NCBI RefSeq assembly: GCF_002994745.2
Contig: NC_037092.1
Span: 73,249,324 to 73,313,323 of the forward strand
DNA length: 64,000 bases
Origin: Rosa chinensis
Lineage: Eukaryota; Streptophyta; Magnoliopsida; Rosales; Rosaceae
Direction of reading: 5' to 3'
Made by a program: the position numbers and the translations under genes. The notes beneath the pieces are model-generated. The model did not search any database and was not told the DNA's origin. It saw only the letters and a list, made by a program, of their open reading frames with translations. This document shows, piece after piece, positions 22,534-33,862 of the stretch; position 1 is the stretch's first letter, and each line of letters begins with the position of its first letter.

Positions 22534-25460
22534 TGTCACGCCCCGAATTTCAAAAATAAATAATAATACAATTAATCAAATACAGAGCACCGGGCGTGAT
22601 GGTTCGGACACCAATACTAATTAGTTGAGAATTTTTTCCTTTAAACAAGGTACCCAACGATGTCCCGAACTCACAATGTAAATACAGACTTGTTCTTTAG
22701 AGTCACATATTACATTAAGCGAAGTTTACAAATTAAACTAAAACATCAATTCAATAAGTAACTGCACACACAACGCTCATTACACAGCGGAAGACTAGTG
22801 CATAGCACAATTAGGTAATAAACCTACTACTGTAACAGCAAGGAAAATCTACGGCTTCAACCACGTTCACCTCAACCTGCAGGATAAACCCTACACCATG
22901 GAATAGTGTACGAGGTTGCAAACACAAACTCGGTAAACTTTTGCAAGCTTGTATGAGTAAACTCAAAACCAGCAACAACAACAACAACAACATGCTTAGG
23001 TCCTCTCAACCTAACAGTCAATAAACATATTTCACAGCATCAACTCTTATTTCCACTTATTTCAATAGCATGCATCAACAAGGCTACTCATAAAGGAATC
23101 TATATGCTCATGTCTCAATTCAGTATTCAAATCCATGATCATAGTCCAAAACAAAACCCTTCAAGTAATGTTTTGAAATCATATTTGACGCTCAAACGTG
23201 GATTTTCAAATCACGATATCCAAAGTCATGGTAATGCAGCTCAAGAAAGCAACTCACTCAAATGATAAGGAAAACAACTCACACTTTGATTCCTTAACAC
23301 ACAAAATAAATGAGAACAACTCACGCTTTGATTTCCTTTCAAATCGTGATAAAAGAAAGCAATTCACACCTTGATTTCTGTCAACACGAAATAAAGAAAA
23401 CAACTCACACCTTGATTTTTTTCAAATCACAAAATAAAGAAAGCAACTCACACCTTGATTTCTTATAAATCTTCACTCAGGGAAGCAACTTACACCTTGA
23501 TTTCTTATAAATCTTATATAAGGAAAGAAACTCACTCCTTGATTCCTTAAAATACAAACTCATCAGTTAGATATAACCTCGCTCTGTTACCCCATGAATT
23601 ACACTGGACACACTAAACTAAGTAAATGAACCATAAACAACGAGAACTAAACATAAATATCAAGATTAAGAGGCATAACAAAATAGGAAAATATGAGCAC
23701 ATCAGCAGACAGACTAGAGCTCTAAATGAATTGTAACCACTTGTCCGGCCAAAGACGTGATTACTCGATATACTGTCAAAAGCCAACCTGCGACATTAAA
23801 CATTTGGGTCTCTCAGTCCCTCGGAGTAAAAGATTAAAGAAGTTGCACATGACTCAAAATGTTACACAAATCTCAAACATTTGTTTTCCGAAAAGCCACA
23901 ACACAAAACAATAAAAAGCACCATTCATGCATATTGTTTTCATCAATCAACAAAATCCACCAGCACATATATATTTCACGTAAATATATATACACATTGT
24001 CATTCACTCAGGAATTCCTATTAATACCAACTATAGTTTGCAGTTAAATAAATAACTCTCAAAACGATAAAGGTAACTCCGTTTGTAAATGAACATTGTG
24101 AGATTACTCACCTCTGAATCCCGCTGCGTCTTCTCACACAAATCGAGAGAAGCACTAATCACCGCAATCCACTCAACACACTTTCCATGTACCTAATCAC
24201 ATCAATGTCGCATCTTGATACCCCTTGTGGTACGAAAGCATCTAATTTCAAAGCAAGCGATTAAAGTTCGCGTCCCCAAATATAACCACAACCCGAAAGT
24301 AACGCCAAATGAGGCAAAACCTCATCCTAGACCACCCAGAGTCTCCGGAATACATCTATGATCGATATGTCAAAAACACAAGTCGATCGGACGCTCAAAT
24401 CCACATGGATCAAATAATCAAACGTTCTGAAACCGTAAAAATCATAACATATTCATACGATCTCCAAAAATTATGTATTATATATCAAAACACTCAAATT
24501 GACAAGTAGATGATATATAAAACTAGAAACTGTTTCTTACATGGCCGGAACGCCGCCATAGGCGGTGATGCACCGCCACCGGCCAAACTCAAGATCACAA
24601 AAATCAAGCCATCCAAAAATGTTCATCATGAAGAGTTGAGCAACTTTCACATCTGGAGCTAAGCCTAGATCGGTCTAGATCAAGCTTGCAAGATAGACCA
24701 ATCGCTGCCATCTGATCAAGCTCCAGATTTGTTGTGCACCGCTGATTTTCAAACATTGATCTTTCACTCCACACGTAAAATCGTCCTTCAAGGCGGGTAT
24801 GAGGATGATAAAGAGGAGGAGGAGGAGATTCCAAAATCGAGAAGGATCGGTTGAGATGTCACGGGAAAAGTGGATTTCCGATTGGGTCTCGATTGTTTCA
24901 ACTGTTGGATCTCCGATCTCCACTTTCCTATGAACCACCGTGCAAACCACCACTGCAGGGCGACGCACGAGGCTGGTCTGAGTCGGTGTTGGCTTGTCTC
25001 GTCGCCGGAGGTGGCCGGAGTTTGCCTGAAAACTCGGGTCGGGTATGTGGGTACGGGTTGGGTCGGCCAGATTGTAGAGAGAGTTTGGGTTTTTGAATTT
25101 TTTCGGAAACTGACTAGAAAGGAAACTTAGGTTTCATAATTTCCATAAAAATCCAATATATACTAAAATGGAAACTTTTTCCAATGGCAATAACTTCTTC
25201 ATATGAACTCTGACTTCAGTGTTCTATATGTCCACGAACTCGTAACGACGCACTCTACAACTTTCGTGAAGGAAGTTTTCGGAGAAACCCAACGTGTAAA
25301 AAGTCAACCTTTGCACCCCCCTAAAACCATACTTTTCAAATAAAAAATTCGTCCGAAACACTTTCGCTCCATCCACGAACCACATACTCGTACCAACAAC
25401 CACTAAATTAATTTCGAAAAATTCCTCAGAAAATAATAACGAATTTCCGGGGTACTACAA
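22534..25460. mobile_element. Probable solo LTR (~2.9 kb) inserted in the LINE reverse transcriptase
   Basis: Begins TGTCACGCCCCGAATTTC and ends GAATTTCCGGGGTACTACA(A). The flanking LINE coding sequence resumes exactly: SAML on one side and TKQGF on the other, sharing TTAA (22530-22533, 25461-25464). If the end is ...CTACA the duplication is GTTAA versus ATTAA, 4 of 5 matching. TG...CA ends, nearly 3 kb length, no transposase and no gag-pol fit a solo LTR, perhaps from a Tekay/Del-like chromovirus, whose LTRs are long and often start TGTCAC. The ends also form a short imperfect inverted repeat, so a non-autonomous DNA element with a TTAA or TTA duplication is the alternative. Confidence 0.6.
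23210..23560. repeat. Imperfect ~50-bp tandem repeats
   Basis: About seven degenerate units around AAGCAACTCACACCTTGATTTC followed by an AT-rich spacer (from about 23240 to 23550). Spacing is irregular. It lies inside the probable solo LTR. Confidence 0.8.
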
Positions 25461-27240
25461 TTAACATTGCAGAAATAAAAGACCATTCAAGTCTGTCATA
25501 GGCTTTACTAATATCAAGCTTTAAAGAGAAGAAACTCTCTTCCTGATACTTGAGTTTGTGCATGAAGTGTGCAGCCTCATTTGCCACTAGAGTATTATCA
25601 GAGATCAGTCTACCTGGGACATAAGCACTTTGCAAGGGAGAGACAATTTCAAGAAGCCAAATCTTAAGTTTGTTTGCCACAACTTTGGAACTAATTCTGC
25701 AAATGACATTGCGCGCATAAAGCTATAGGTCGAAAAAGCATTGCTTCTTTGGGGTCCTGGATCTTCGGGATCAAGCATAGATAGGTATGACTGGAGTGAG
25801 GCCACATATCTCCATGTTCAAGCAAGTTTCTAACTGCTAAGCCAACATCTTCACACACTACATTCCAATATTTTTGATAGAAGAATGGAGACATACCATC
25901 AGGTCCGGGAGTTTTTTATGGATGCATTTGGAAAAGAGCCTTCTTTATCTCCTCATTAGAATATGGAGCAAGTAGTGCTTCATTCATTTGCGGTGTTACA
26001 CGGCAAGGAGTTGCAGCAATAATAATGGTAATAGCCTCCTCATCAATTTGTTCAGGTGAGAAGATGTTCTTGAAATATCTCAAAAGAATTCCTTGTATTT
26101 CTTGTGGTTCATTCTGCCACATACCATGTTCATTCAGAAGTCCCTTTATGAGATTTCAACTTCTTCTGTTACTTTCTTTTCTATGAAAAAAAGCTGTGTT
26201 TCTATCACCCCTCTTCAACCAGAAGGCTCTAGATCTTGGCCTCCAATATGTCTCTTGCAATGACAGTAATTGACTATAACGAACATGAAGATTTCTTTGC
26301 TCCTTATATAGTTGTAGATAATGCGGTTGCCACATGAGGTCATTGAGCTTTTCCTGAACAACTCGCATCTCTGTATGCTGTTGATTAAAATCCGTGCGAT
26401 GATAAAGGCTTAATTTGTCACCAAAAGCCTTTGTTTTGTTTCCTATTTGTTGTAGTGCATTGCCAATCGTAGGCGTGGACCATTGTTGCCGATTCAAACA
26501 CTCCTCTATGCTAAACCAACCTTCCTCAAAGCGAAAAGGCCTGTTGATTTTCTTTCTCACTTGTCTTTCACAAAAGGCTTCAATGAGTAGAAGGCAATGA
26601 TCAGATTCAGTTGGACTGAGAGTAATGACACGATTTAATGGGAACTTGCTGCGCCATTGCACACTTTGAAAACCCCTATCTAACATTTCCTTAGTGTGTT
26701 TGCTGAACCAACTGAATCTACTACCAATAAAACCCAAATCACTGAGTCCACAAGAGGTCATAGTTCTCCTAAACTTCGTCATTGCTGCTAGGGCTCGTGG
26801 AGGGACTCCAGACTTATCCCTTCGTGTCATGACCTCATTAAAATATCCCGCCATCAACCAGGGCAAGAGACAAGCTTGAGCCGCTAAGGTTTTGATTAAA
26901 TTCCAAGTATGGTCTCCTCCTCTTCTTGTAGCAACTCCATGGATTCATGTAAATCTCCATAGGTCCGCATCAATATGATTTCGAGAGTGACTGTGCACAT
27001 CTGCATGTGTGTGCTCCGTCCAGATTATGGCTAGTCCTTGTGAGTTATGTTCTTCTGGAACACAAAAATAGTCTTTGAATCCCATTCTGCGAGTGAGCGA
27101 CTCAATAGTACTCTTCTGTGCTAGAGTTTCAGAGAGGAAAATTAGGATTGGTTTCTTCGCGAGCACGATAACCACTAAGGCTCGTTGTGTTTCATTGTTT
27201 ACTATTCCCCTGCAGTTCCAAAACAAGATGTTGCCTTAAA
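25461..27240 (-). pseudogene. L1-type LINE ORF2, 5' half (endonuclease and RT start)
   Basis: Minus-strand order: endonuclease start FWNCRGIVNNETQRALV with FLSETLAQKS (27226-27100) and GLAIIWTEHTH; then WRFT, a stop, IHGVATRRGGDHTWNLIKTL; PWLMAGYFNEV (normally GDFNE, so the metal-ligand Asp is replaced by Tyr), GLSDLGFIGSRFSWF, SPTESDHCLLL (the S-D-H catalytic end of the exonuclease-endonuclease-phosphatase fold); linker to FWLKRGDRNTAFFHRKESNRR; RT start RPIALC, ISSKVVANKLK, QSAYVPGRLISDN, DISKAYDRLEWSFISAML, where the solo LTR interrupts. Several stops and frameshifts. Its first ~300 bp are reused as the start of the tandem unit to the right. Confidence 0.9.
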
Positions 27241-27494
27241 GCATAGTGCAGATTGGTTGTTTATGAAGACGTAGCAGTTGGGTGGCAGCGCACGGAGAAG
27301 ACGACGGCAGTGCCTTAGGTTTACTTTCCTCTATATATAGCTATGATTGAATTATCTTTACTATTATAAATTGAGTCACTAGACTTCATGATGATAATAG
27401 CTTCGTTATTGTTTTTGTGATTAAAGTTATGACCGTCTTAAATGAAATAAATTAGTCTCGATGTCAATAAATATTTAATTTATATTAATTATGG

Positions 27495-27970
27495 TATTAC
27501 TACCTCAAAGCTCAGGAAGTCAACAAGGAGGCAGTGGTGTTGTATTCAGAAAAACGAAAATGGTGAGTTAATGGTTGGGGCTACAAAGCTGTTTGTGTAG
27601 TTGCCATCACCATTTGATGCAGAGTTGACAGAGCATCAAGAGGATCTCAAAATGGCTACATCACTACAATACACGCAGGTTGTCTTTGAAACTACTTTTT
27701 TGATGTTGGTTCATGCAATAAACCAATGCTCAACTAATTGTTTGACTTTAGGCTTAATCGAGGACGTGAAAATCTCTAATGCGGGATCACCCTGAATTTC
27801 GGATAGTTTTTGTTCAACGCGAGGTCAATGTAGTTGCTCACTTACTTGCTAATCAAGCTTTAGGCACTAGTGATAGTCAAAATTGGTTTGTCATAACTCC
27901 CGAAATTATAAGGGATGTTATTCTAAACGATTGTAGTTGTGTAAATGTTTTAATGAATATTTTAATTTAA
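27495..27970 (+). pseudogene. LINE-type RNase H (RVT_3) remnant, copy 1
   Basis: Reads SSGSQQGGSGVVFRKT, LPSPFDAELTEHQEDLKMA, VVFETTFLMLVHAIN, then after a stop PEFRIVFVQREVNVVAHLLANQAL and ILNDCSC. This matches the plant RVT_3 RNase H domain at the C-terminus of LINEs. It is on the opposite strand to the neighbouring LINE endonuclease, so it comes from another element. The active-site Asp expected in ETD(F)LM is Thr (ACT) here. The N-terminal catalytic segment and continuous frame are lost. Confidence 0.75.
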
Positions 27971-28374
27971 AACATTTGAGTAATGTTAGGTGAACCATCG
28001 TGTTGGTACCACATGCATCCTATCTTATGTGGCTTTGTCACATAACCCAACCTATCAAATAAGTCATTAAATGACATGGTTGAGCCACATCAAAGTGTCA
28101 CAAAAAGTGAGATTCCAGTGATATCCAAAAATGTGGTTAATCTAACATTATCCAGTTTGATTTTTTCGTCCACATAACAGAATTTTTTTAATAAAATTGC
28201 TCTAACAAGAAAATATCATTTAAGTTAAGACTTCAAACACATATTTCATTTTTGGAAACAGTTTATCATGAACACGCACAAAAAGAAGGAAGAGAATTTG
28301 GGACACCCAACTTGGGCTAGCAAAGATGCAAAATCTTTATTCTCAACTTAGTAAAACTATTGTTGCGTTAACAA

Positions 28375-28380
28375 TTTATT
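28375..28380 (-). terminator. Polyadenylation motif of cysteine-rich gene copy 1
   Basis: AATAAA on the minus strand about 40 nt after the stop codon at 28419-28421. The motif is also present downstream of copies 2-4. Confidence 0.5.
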
Positions 28381-28418
28381 TTTTGAGAAGATTTCCTTAT
28401 TGTTTTGGATCCTTGATT

Positions 28419-28758
28419 CTAGTAGAAGCAACAACACACAGTGTCTTCCTCGCATTTAGCATTGTCATCGTACTCGCCAAATACCCTATCGCAGGTTGCC
28501 TTACAAGTGTCTATTATGGTGCTGCAGGGATGCACGGTCCCAAGTCGGCATTGCAATGTACCTTAAAAATATAACAATTTTAGAAACAAACTAATTTAAG
28601 GGAATAATAACAATAATCCATGGAAAATGTAAAAAAAGAAAAAAAACTAAATAAAAATTAGAGCAACATATCCTTAAAGGATGAGGAGAAATTCGTATAC
28701 CAGTAGAGAAAACCAAGAGAAGTAATACTAGCATAGCGAAAATATAGTGGAACTTCAT
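28419..28758 (-). CDS. Defensin-like cysteine-rich secreted peptide, copy 1
   Basis: Two exons: 28758-28701 and 28561-28419, separated by a 139-bp GT-AG intron (28700-28562). Exon 1 encodes the start and a strong signal peptide (MKFHYIFAMLVLLLLVFST); the split Gly codon joins G|GT exactly. Exon 2 gives a 47-residue acidic mature peptide with eight cysteines, spacing C-x7-C-x6-C-x3-C-x12-C-x5-C-C-C, ending CCCFY then TAG. Total 66 residues. Signal-peptide exon, single phase-1 intron, and C-x3-C in a small Cys-rich domain are typical of plant defensin-like (DEFL/LCR) genes, which are secreted for defence or cell signalling. The last three adjacent cysteines are unusual, so another cysteine-rich family is possible. 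No stop or frameshift. Function cannot be read from sequence. Confidence 0.72.
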
Positions 28759-28863
28759 CTTCTTGTGTATTCGAGAACAGGTATACCCACTCGCTCTGTC
28801 AATAACAACCTGAAAATCTCAGCTCTCTCTGTCTATGATTCTGGATGATACCACAAACCACTA

Positions 28864-28870
28864 ATTTATA
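28864..28870 (-). promoter_or_regulatory. TATA box, cysteine-rich gene copy 1
   Basis: TATAAAT on the minus strand, about 106 bp upstream of the start codon, leaving a plausible 5' leader of about 75 bp that includes CT repeats. The same sequence is at 33968-33974 and at the matching place in copies 3 and 4. Confidence 0.55.
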
Positions 28871-29851
28871 ACCCAAGTCCAGTCATCAGTTTCTCAACCT
28901 TAATTATTGAATTAATATCTTCACCTGTTATATTCCTATGTAATTTTGGGTGCTATGTACTTGTATCCAACATGGAATTTGAATCAAGAGGTTGAATCCA
29001 ACATAAAATTAGAAGAATTTTTTTTTTTATTAGAATAAGTTTAATTAGAAGGTTAGTTGTTTTCAATCCTATGTGCATATATACAATACGGTTTTATCCT
29101 CCATTAAATCATTTTTCTTCTCAATCTCACCTAAAAAGTTAACATTAATTTTTGTCAGTCATTTTGATATTTTTGAAGTTTAGACTTTGAAAATGAGACT
29201 TCACTTTATTTTTCTATGCATATCAATGTGATGTGTTATTTTGTTTTTGACACTCCTCTATCGGATTAATCAAGGTATCCTAAAGGCTTCCAATGGCCAA
29301 TGACTAATCAGCTAGGGCCTCAGACAGCCAACACGGCTTTGCAACCCCACCTATATTTACGTTTATAATTCAATAAATAACACTAAACCAACCAGCATTT
29401 GAACGCAGGGCATGGGGGTTTCACATCTCGAACGTTTCGGTGGGAAGACACAGTGGATCCACTAAAACGCTTGCAGTGGTTAAAACGTGTTGTGTTATGA
29501 TTGACCTTAATACAGGTCTTCACCTGATCTACAGTAATTATGAATTTTAAGGTCTCATATCCTTGAATTTATTATCAATGACTTGAATTAAATGACCACC
29601 AAATCTTTAGTCACCCGTGACCAAATGAATGTCACTCGTAAAAGCAGGTCCAATGATCTCCTTAACTGAAATGTTTAGTCAAAATTTGAAGAGAAGATAA
29701 AAATAATCAAATATTGCTCCAATTGCGTTCTCTAGATAGAAAAATCACTAGGATCTCCTAAATTTGATGAGGAGAGAGAAAATGACTCTAGAGACTCCAA
29801 ATGGATTAAATAACCTAATTAATCTATTTTTGTTTTAGTAAATCCGAATCG

Positions 29852-30050
29852 TGTCTAGCCCAAACTCTAGGTTACTTGACCTAGTGGTAATAGGGTTTTA
29901 ATTGGAGATAATCTCGGAGAATATCTTAGATATGATTACCTTTCCTTGTACGATTCAGATTCTATGCATTGTAATCCTCTATATAAAGAGGTCCCTATTA
30001 TCAATGAGAACACACCACAATTCTCTCTCAAATATCGTTTCCCTAAAACA
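29852..30050 (+). repeat. Copia 5' LTR, copy 1, with primer binding site
   Basis: 199 bp from TGTCTAGCCC to CTAAAACA, containing CTATATAAAGAGG (TATA box near 29980) and CACACCACAATTCTCTC, a normal short copia LTR layout. It is followed at once by TGTTATCAGCACGA, the primer-site form of Ale-like copia elements. No matching 3' LTR exists in the unit. Confidence 0.7.
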
Positions 30051-31123
30051 TGTTATCAGCACGAAGCCCTAACCCTGAAACCCTAAATTCGTAGCCTTCA
30101 AACCCTAGCCACCACCGCCTCATATATTGAAGCTCTCAACTCCAGGAGTCTAGAATCGGCGGCGCCACCCCAGGAATCGGCCAGAAAGACACCGAACCGA
30201 CACCGAGAACAACCACAAGATCTCCCGCCAGGTTCACACTTTTTCTGTCCACTAATTACCGTCCAATTCTGTCACTGACTGCAACTATAACCCAGAATCT
30301 GGGAACCGGGAAGAATTTTACTGGAACCGGCCATATACGCCCTCAACCTCCCAGTTGAAGCCCTGAAATTCCGAGCCAGTCAGCCACTGCCAGCCCTTGC
30401 ACTCGCACCACCACCGAGCCCAACCCCAGAAGCCTGCAAGCCCAAAACGAGATAAGCCCAGAAAGGAAAAGGTAAAGAAGCCCACTGACGAAGCCCAATG
30501 CAGAAGCCCACTGACGTAAGCCCAGAGGCCTGCTGACGTCAGCCCAACACGCCATCGTCCACGTCAGCAACGTATTGCCACGTCAGCACCGGCACTGCCG
30601 CGTGACCGCTTCATGTTCAGCGCTACCATGTCAGCAACGGTACTTCCACGTCACCTCAGGCGACTTTTCCGGTGACTTTCTGGCTAAATTTTCATGCGAC
30701 TAATTTCGAGGTAATTTTTACTAAAAGTTCCCCTTTTTGAAGTTTTTATTTCTTTTCTCTTCATTTTCTCGGGGACTTGCAAACTCCCTTCTTCTACTCC
30801 CCTTTCTTCATCATAGGAGAGACCTAATTAAGCTGAACTGTGGGGGTGTAGTGAGCACAAACCCCCACAGTTCAGCTTAGAGTGAGCACTACAATCTTGG
30901 AGCGTGTTGGGATCTCCAAACTTAGAGTTTGTAGAGATTTTATGATCGACCACTCACATCATTGTTTCGATCTAATCCAACCGCTCTTGGAATCGAATTT
31001 CTTGGAAGCGACTACGCTCGGAAATTCCTAATATTTTGGAAGCGACTATGCTAAAAAATTCTATTATTTTCGTGGTAGCCTTTTCGCTTCGAAACTAACC
31101 CTAATCTTTTGTTGTTTTTCAGG
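30051..31123 (+). other. Copia leader, copy 1
   Basis: About 1.07 kb between the primer site and gag. It is C-rich, with repeated AGCCCACTGACG words near 30480-30540 and CACGTCAGCAACG words near 30555-30660. An ORF on the opposite strand here (rich in W and G) is antisense to these repeats and is not credited. It contains the foldback at 30830-30878. Confidence 0.6.
30830..30878. repeat. Foldback (inverted repeat) in copia leader, copy 1
   Basis: Arms AAGCTGAACTGTGGGGGT (30830-30847) and its exact reverse complement (30861-30878) with a 13-bp loop. Also present in units 2 and 3, absent from unit 4, where the loop sequence appears in the opposite orientation. Confidence 0.92.
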
Positions 31124-32025
31124 ATGAGTAACCCGAACAAGTTGTGCTTTGCTCCACTACAGACAACAGGCGCAGGATACCACTAGTGGGTCCGTGATGT
31201 GTACCAGCATCTTAAGGCTGATGGGATTCTTAGTACGATCCAAGATCTAAGTCAGAACGTGCTTACTCCTCAACAAGCTGCTGCTTTTGAAGCGAATAGA
31301 GCTACGAGAGGGGCCAATGAAGTTAAAGCCATAATTCTCATGACAAGGCACATGAATGACGCGCTTCAGAAGGAGTAGCTCAATGAGGAAGACCCCAGCA
31401 AACTATGGGTAGAACTCGAGCAGCGTTTTGGCAACGTTCATGACTCCCTGCTTCCTGATTTAGAAGTGAGATGACATAGCCTCCGCTTCTGTGATTTCAA
31501 GTCTGTACTTGAGTGCAAATTTGAAGCACTTCGTTTCAAGTCTTTGATGGAATTCTGGGGGCAGAAAATCACTGATACAATGTTGATCGAGAAGATTCTC
31601 TCTACCTTCCCCGTCTCTGCATTGATGATAGCCAAGAACTATCGGATTGATGTCAATGCTGGACGCATCACAAGATTTCATGAGCTTATTGGAGCCATGA
31701 ACGTAGCTGAAAAGCACGACAACATACTTGTGAAGAACTATAACTCTAGACCCATGGGAGAAAAGCCAATTCCGGAGTCTAATTATAGTCGCGCCCCTAA
31801 GGGTGGGCCCCAGGAGCGAAACCCAAAGGAAATGGATTATTCTGGACGTTCTGGTCCACACCCTAAAGAGGAAGGAAATAGCCAAGATAGGCGTGCACAG
31901 AACCGTAGAGGTCAACGTGTGAAGAGAGAGAGAGAGGGGCAGAGCCTCCGGCTATGGTGGTGGTGCCACCCAAAGATCATGTAAATCCTCACCGCACTCT
32001 AGGTGCGCCTCGATCAAGGGAGCCT
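31124..32025 (+). pseudogene. Copia gag fragment, copy 1
   Basis: After TTTTTCAGG it starts MSNPNKLCFAPLQTTGAGYH, a TAG, then WVRDVYQHLKADGIL, the conserved start of copia gag (UBN2/DUF4219 type). Stops also follow ALQKE and LPDLEVR. The frame 31544-31984 carries EFWGQKITDTMLIEKILSTF and FHELIGAMNVAEKHDN, then a basic, glycine-rich RNA-binding stretch. It is cut at the unit joint before protease. The same stops are in all copies, so they predate the duplication. Confidence 0.8.
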
Positions 32026-32345
32026 GATTCATGTAAATCTCGATAAGTCCGTACCCAGTTTCCATAGCTCCGCATTAATATGATTTCGAGAGTGACTGTG
32101 CACATCTGCATGTGTGTCCTCCGTCCAGATTATGGCTAGTCCTTGTGAGTTATGTTCTTCTGGAACACAAAAATAGTCTTTGAATCCCATTCTGCGAGTG
32201 AGCGACTCAATAGTACTCTTCTGTGCTAGAGTTTCAGAGAGGAAAATTAGGATTGGTTTCTTCGCGAGCACGATAACCACTAAGGCTCGTTGTGTTTCAT
32301 TGTTTACTATTCCCCTGCAGTTCCAAAGCAAGATGTTGCCTTAAA
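32026..32345 (-). pseudogene. LINE ORF2 start, copy 2 (tandem unit)
   Basis: Repeats the LINE endonuclease start (FWNCRG changed to LWNCRG) as far as the unit joint. It has a 21-bp in-frame insertion (KLGTDLS) compared with unit 1. Only about 100 residues, no catalytic half; a duplicated fragment. Confidence 0.85.
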
Positions 32346-32599
32346 GCATAGTGCAGATTGGTTGTTTATGAAGACGTAGCAGTTGGGTGGCAGCGCACGG
32401 AGAAGACGACGGCAGTGCCTTAGGTTTACTTTCCTCTATATATAGCTATGATGAATTATCTTTACTATTATAAATTGAGTCACTAGACTTCATGATGATA
32501 ATAGCTTCGTTATTGTTTTTGTGATTAAAGTTATGACCGTCTTAAATGAAATAAATTAGTCTCGATGTCAATAAATATTTAATTTATATTAATTATGGT

Positions 32600-33074
32600 A
32601 TTACTACCTCAAAGCTCAGGAAGTCAACAAGGAGGCAGTGGTGTTGTATTCAGAAAAACGAAAATGGTGAGTTAATGGTTGGGGCTACAAAGCTGTTTGT
32701 GCAGTTGCCATCACCATTTGATGCAGAGTTGACAGAGCATCAAGAGGATCTCAAAATGGCTACATCACTACAATACACGCAGGTTGTCTTTGAAACTGCT
32801 TTTTTGATGTTGGTTCATGCAATAAACCAATGCTCAACTAATTGTTTGACTTTAGGCTTAATCGAGGACGTGAAAATCTCTAATGCGGGATCACCCTGAA
32901 TTTCGGATAGTTTTTGTTCAACGCGAGGTCAATGTAGTTGCTCACTTACTTGCTAATCAAGCTTTAGGCACTAGTGATAGTCAAAATTGGTTTGTCATAA
33001 CTCCCGAAATTATAAGGGATGTTATTCTAAACGATTGTAGTTGTGTAAATGTTTTAATGAATATTTTAATTTAA
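32600..33074 (+). pseudogene. LINE-type RNase H remnant, copy 2
   Basis: As copy 1, but the codon at the expected active-site Asp is GCT (Ala), and the TAG before LPSPFDAEL in copy 1 is CAG (Gln), giving a longer frame from MVGATKLFVQ. Confidence 0.75.
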
Positions 33075-33522
33075 AACATTTGAGTAATGTTAGGTGAACC
33101 ATCGTGTTGGTACCACATGCATCCTATCTTATGTGGCTTTGTCACATAACCCAACCTATCAAATAAGTCATTAAATGACATGGTTGAGCCACATCAAAGT
33201 GTCACAAAAAGTGAGATTCCAGTGATATCCAAAAATGTGGTTAATCTAACATTATCCAGTTTGATTTTTTCGTCCACATAACAGAATTTTTTTAATAAAA
33301 TTGCTCTAACAAGCAAATATCATTTAAGTTAAGACTTCAAACACATATTTCATTTTTGGAAACAGTTTATCATGAACACGCACAAAAAGAAGGAAGAGAA
33401 TTTGGGACACCCAACTTGGGCTAGCAAAGATGCAAAATCTTTATTCTCAACTTAGTAAAACTATTGTTGCGTTAACAATTTATTTTTCGAGAAGATTTCC
33501 TTATTGTTTTGGATCCTTGATT

Positions 33523-33862
33523 CTAGTAGAAGCAACAACACACAGTGTCTTCCTCGCATTTAGCATTGTCATCGTACTCGCCAAATACCCTATCGCAGGT
33601 TGCCTTACAAGTGTCTATTATGGTGCTGCAGGGATGCACGGTCCCAAGTCGGCATTGCAATGTACCTTAAAAATATAACAATTTTAGAAACAAACTAATT
33701 TAAGGGAATAATAACAATAATCCATGGAAAATGTAAAAAAAGAAAAAAAACTAAATAAAAATTAGAGCAACATATCCTTAAAGGATGAGGAGAAATTCGT
33801 ATACCAGTAGAGAAAACCAAGAGAAGTAATACTAGCATAGCGAAAATATAGTGGAACTTCAT
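33523..33862 (-). CDS. Defensin-like cysteine-rich secreted peptide, copy 2
   Basis: Exons 33862-33805 and 33665-33523. Coding sequence, splice sites and intron length (139 bp) are identical to copy 1; one leader base differs (GAATAGG against GAACAGG, about 25 bp before the ATG). It lies 5,104 bp from copy 1. Confidence 0.72.

Noticed and set aside
23210..23560. Regular-looking repeats resembling a CRISPR array
   Set aside because: Units are degenerate, spacing is irregular, and the setting is a plant transposon; CRISPR does not apply.
28326..28574. 82-codon plus-strand frame repeated in all four units
   Set aside because: It is antisense to exon 2 and the intron of the cysteine-rich gene, which has better evidence (signal peptide, splice sites, cysteines).
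30343..30570. 75-codon Trp/Gly/Leu-rich minus-strand frame repeated in all units
   Set aside because: Antisense to the repetitive copia leader; no domain or signal recognised.
31460..31915. 151-codon minus-strand frame repeated in units 1-3
   Set aside because: Shadow of the copia gag on the plus strand, which carries clear gag motifs.
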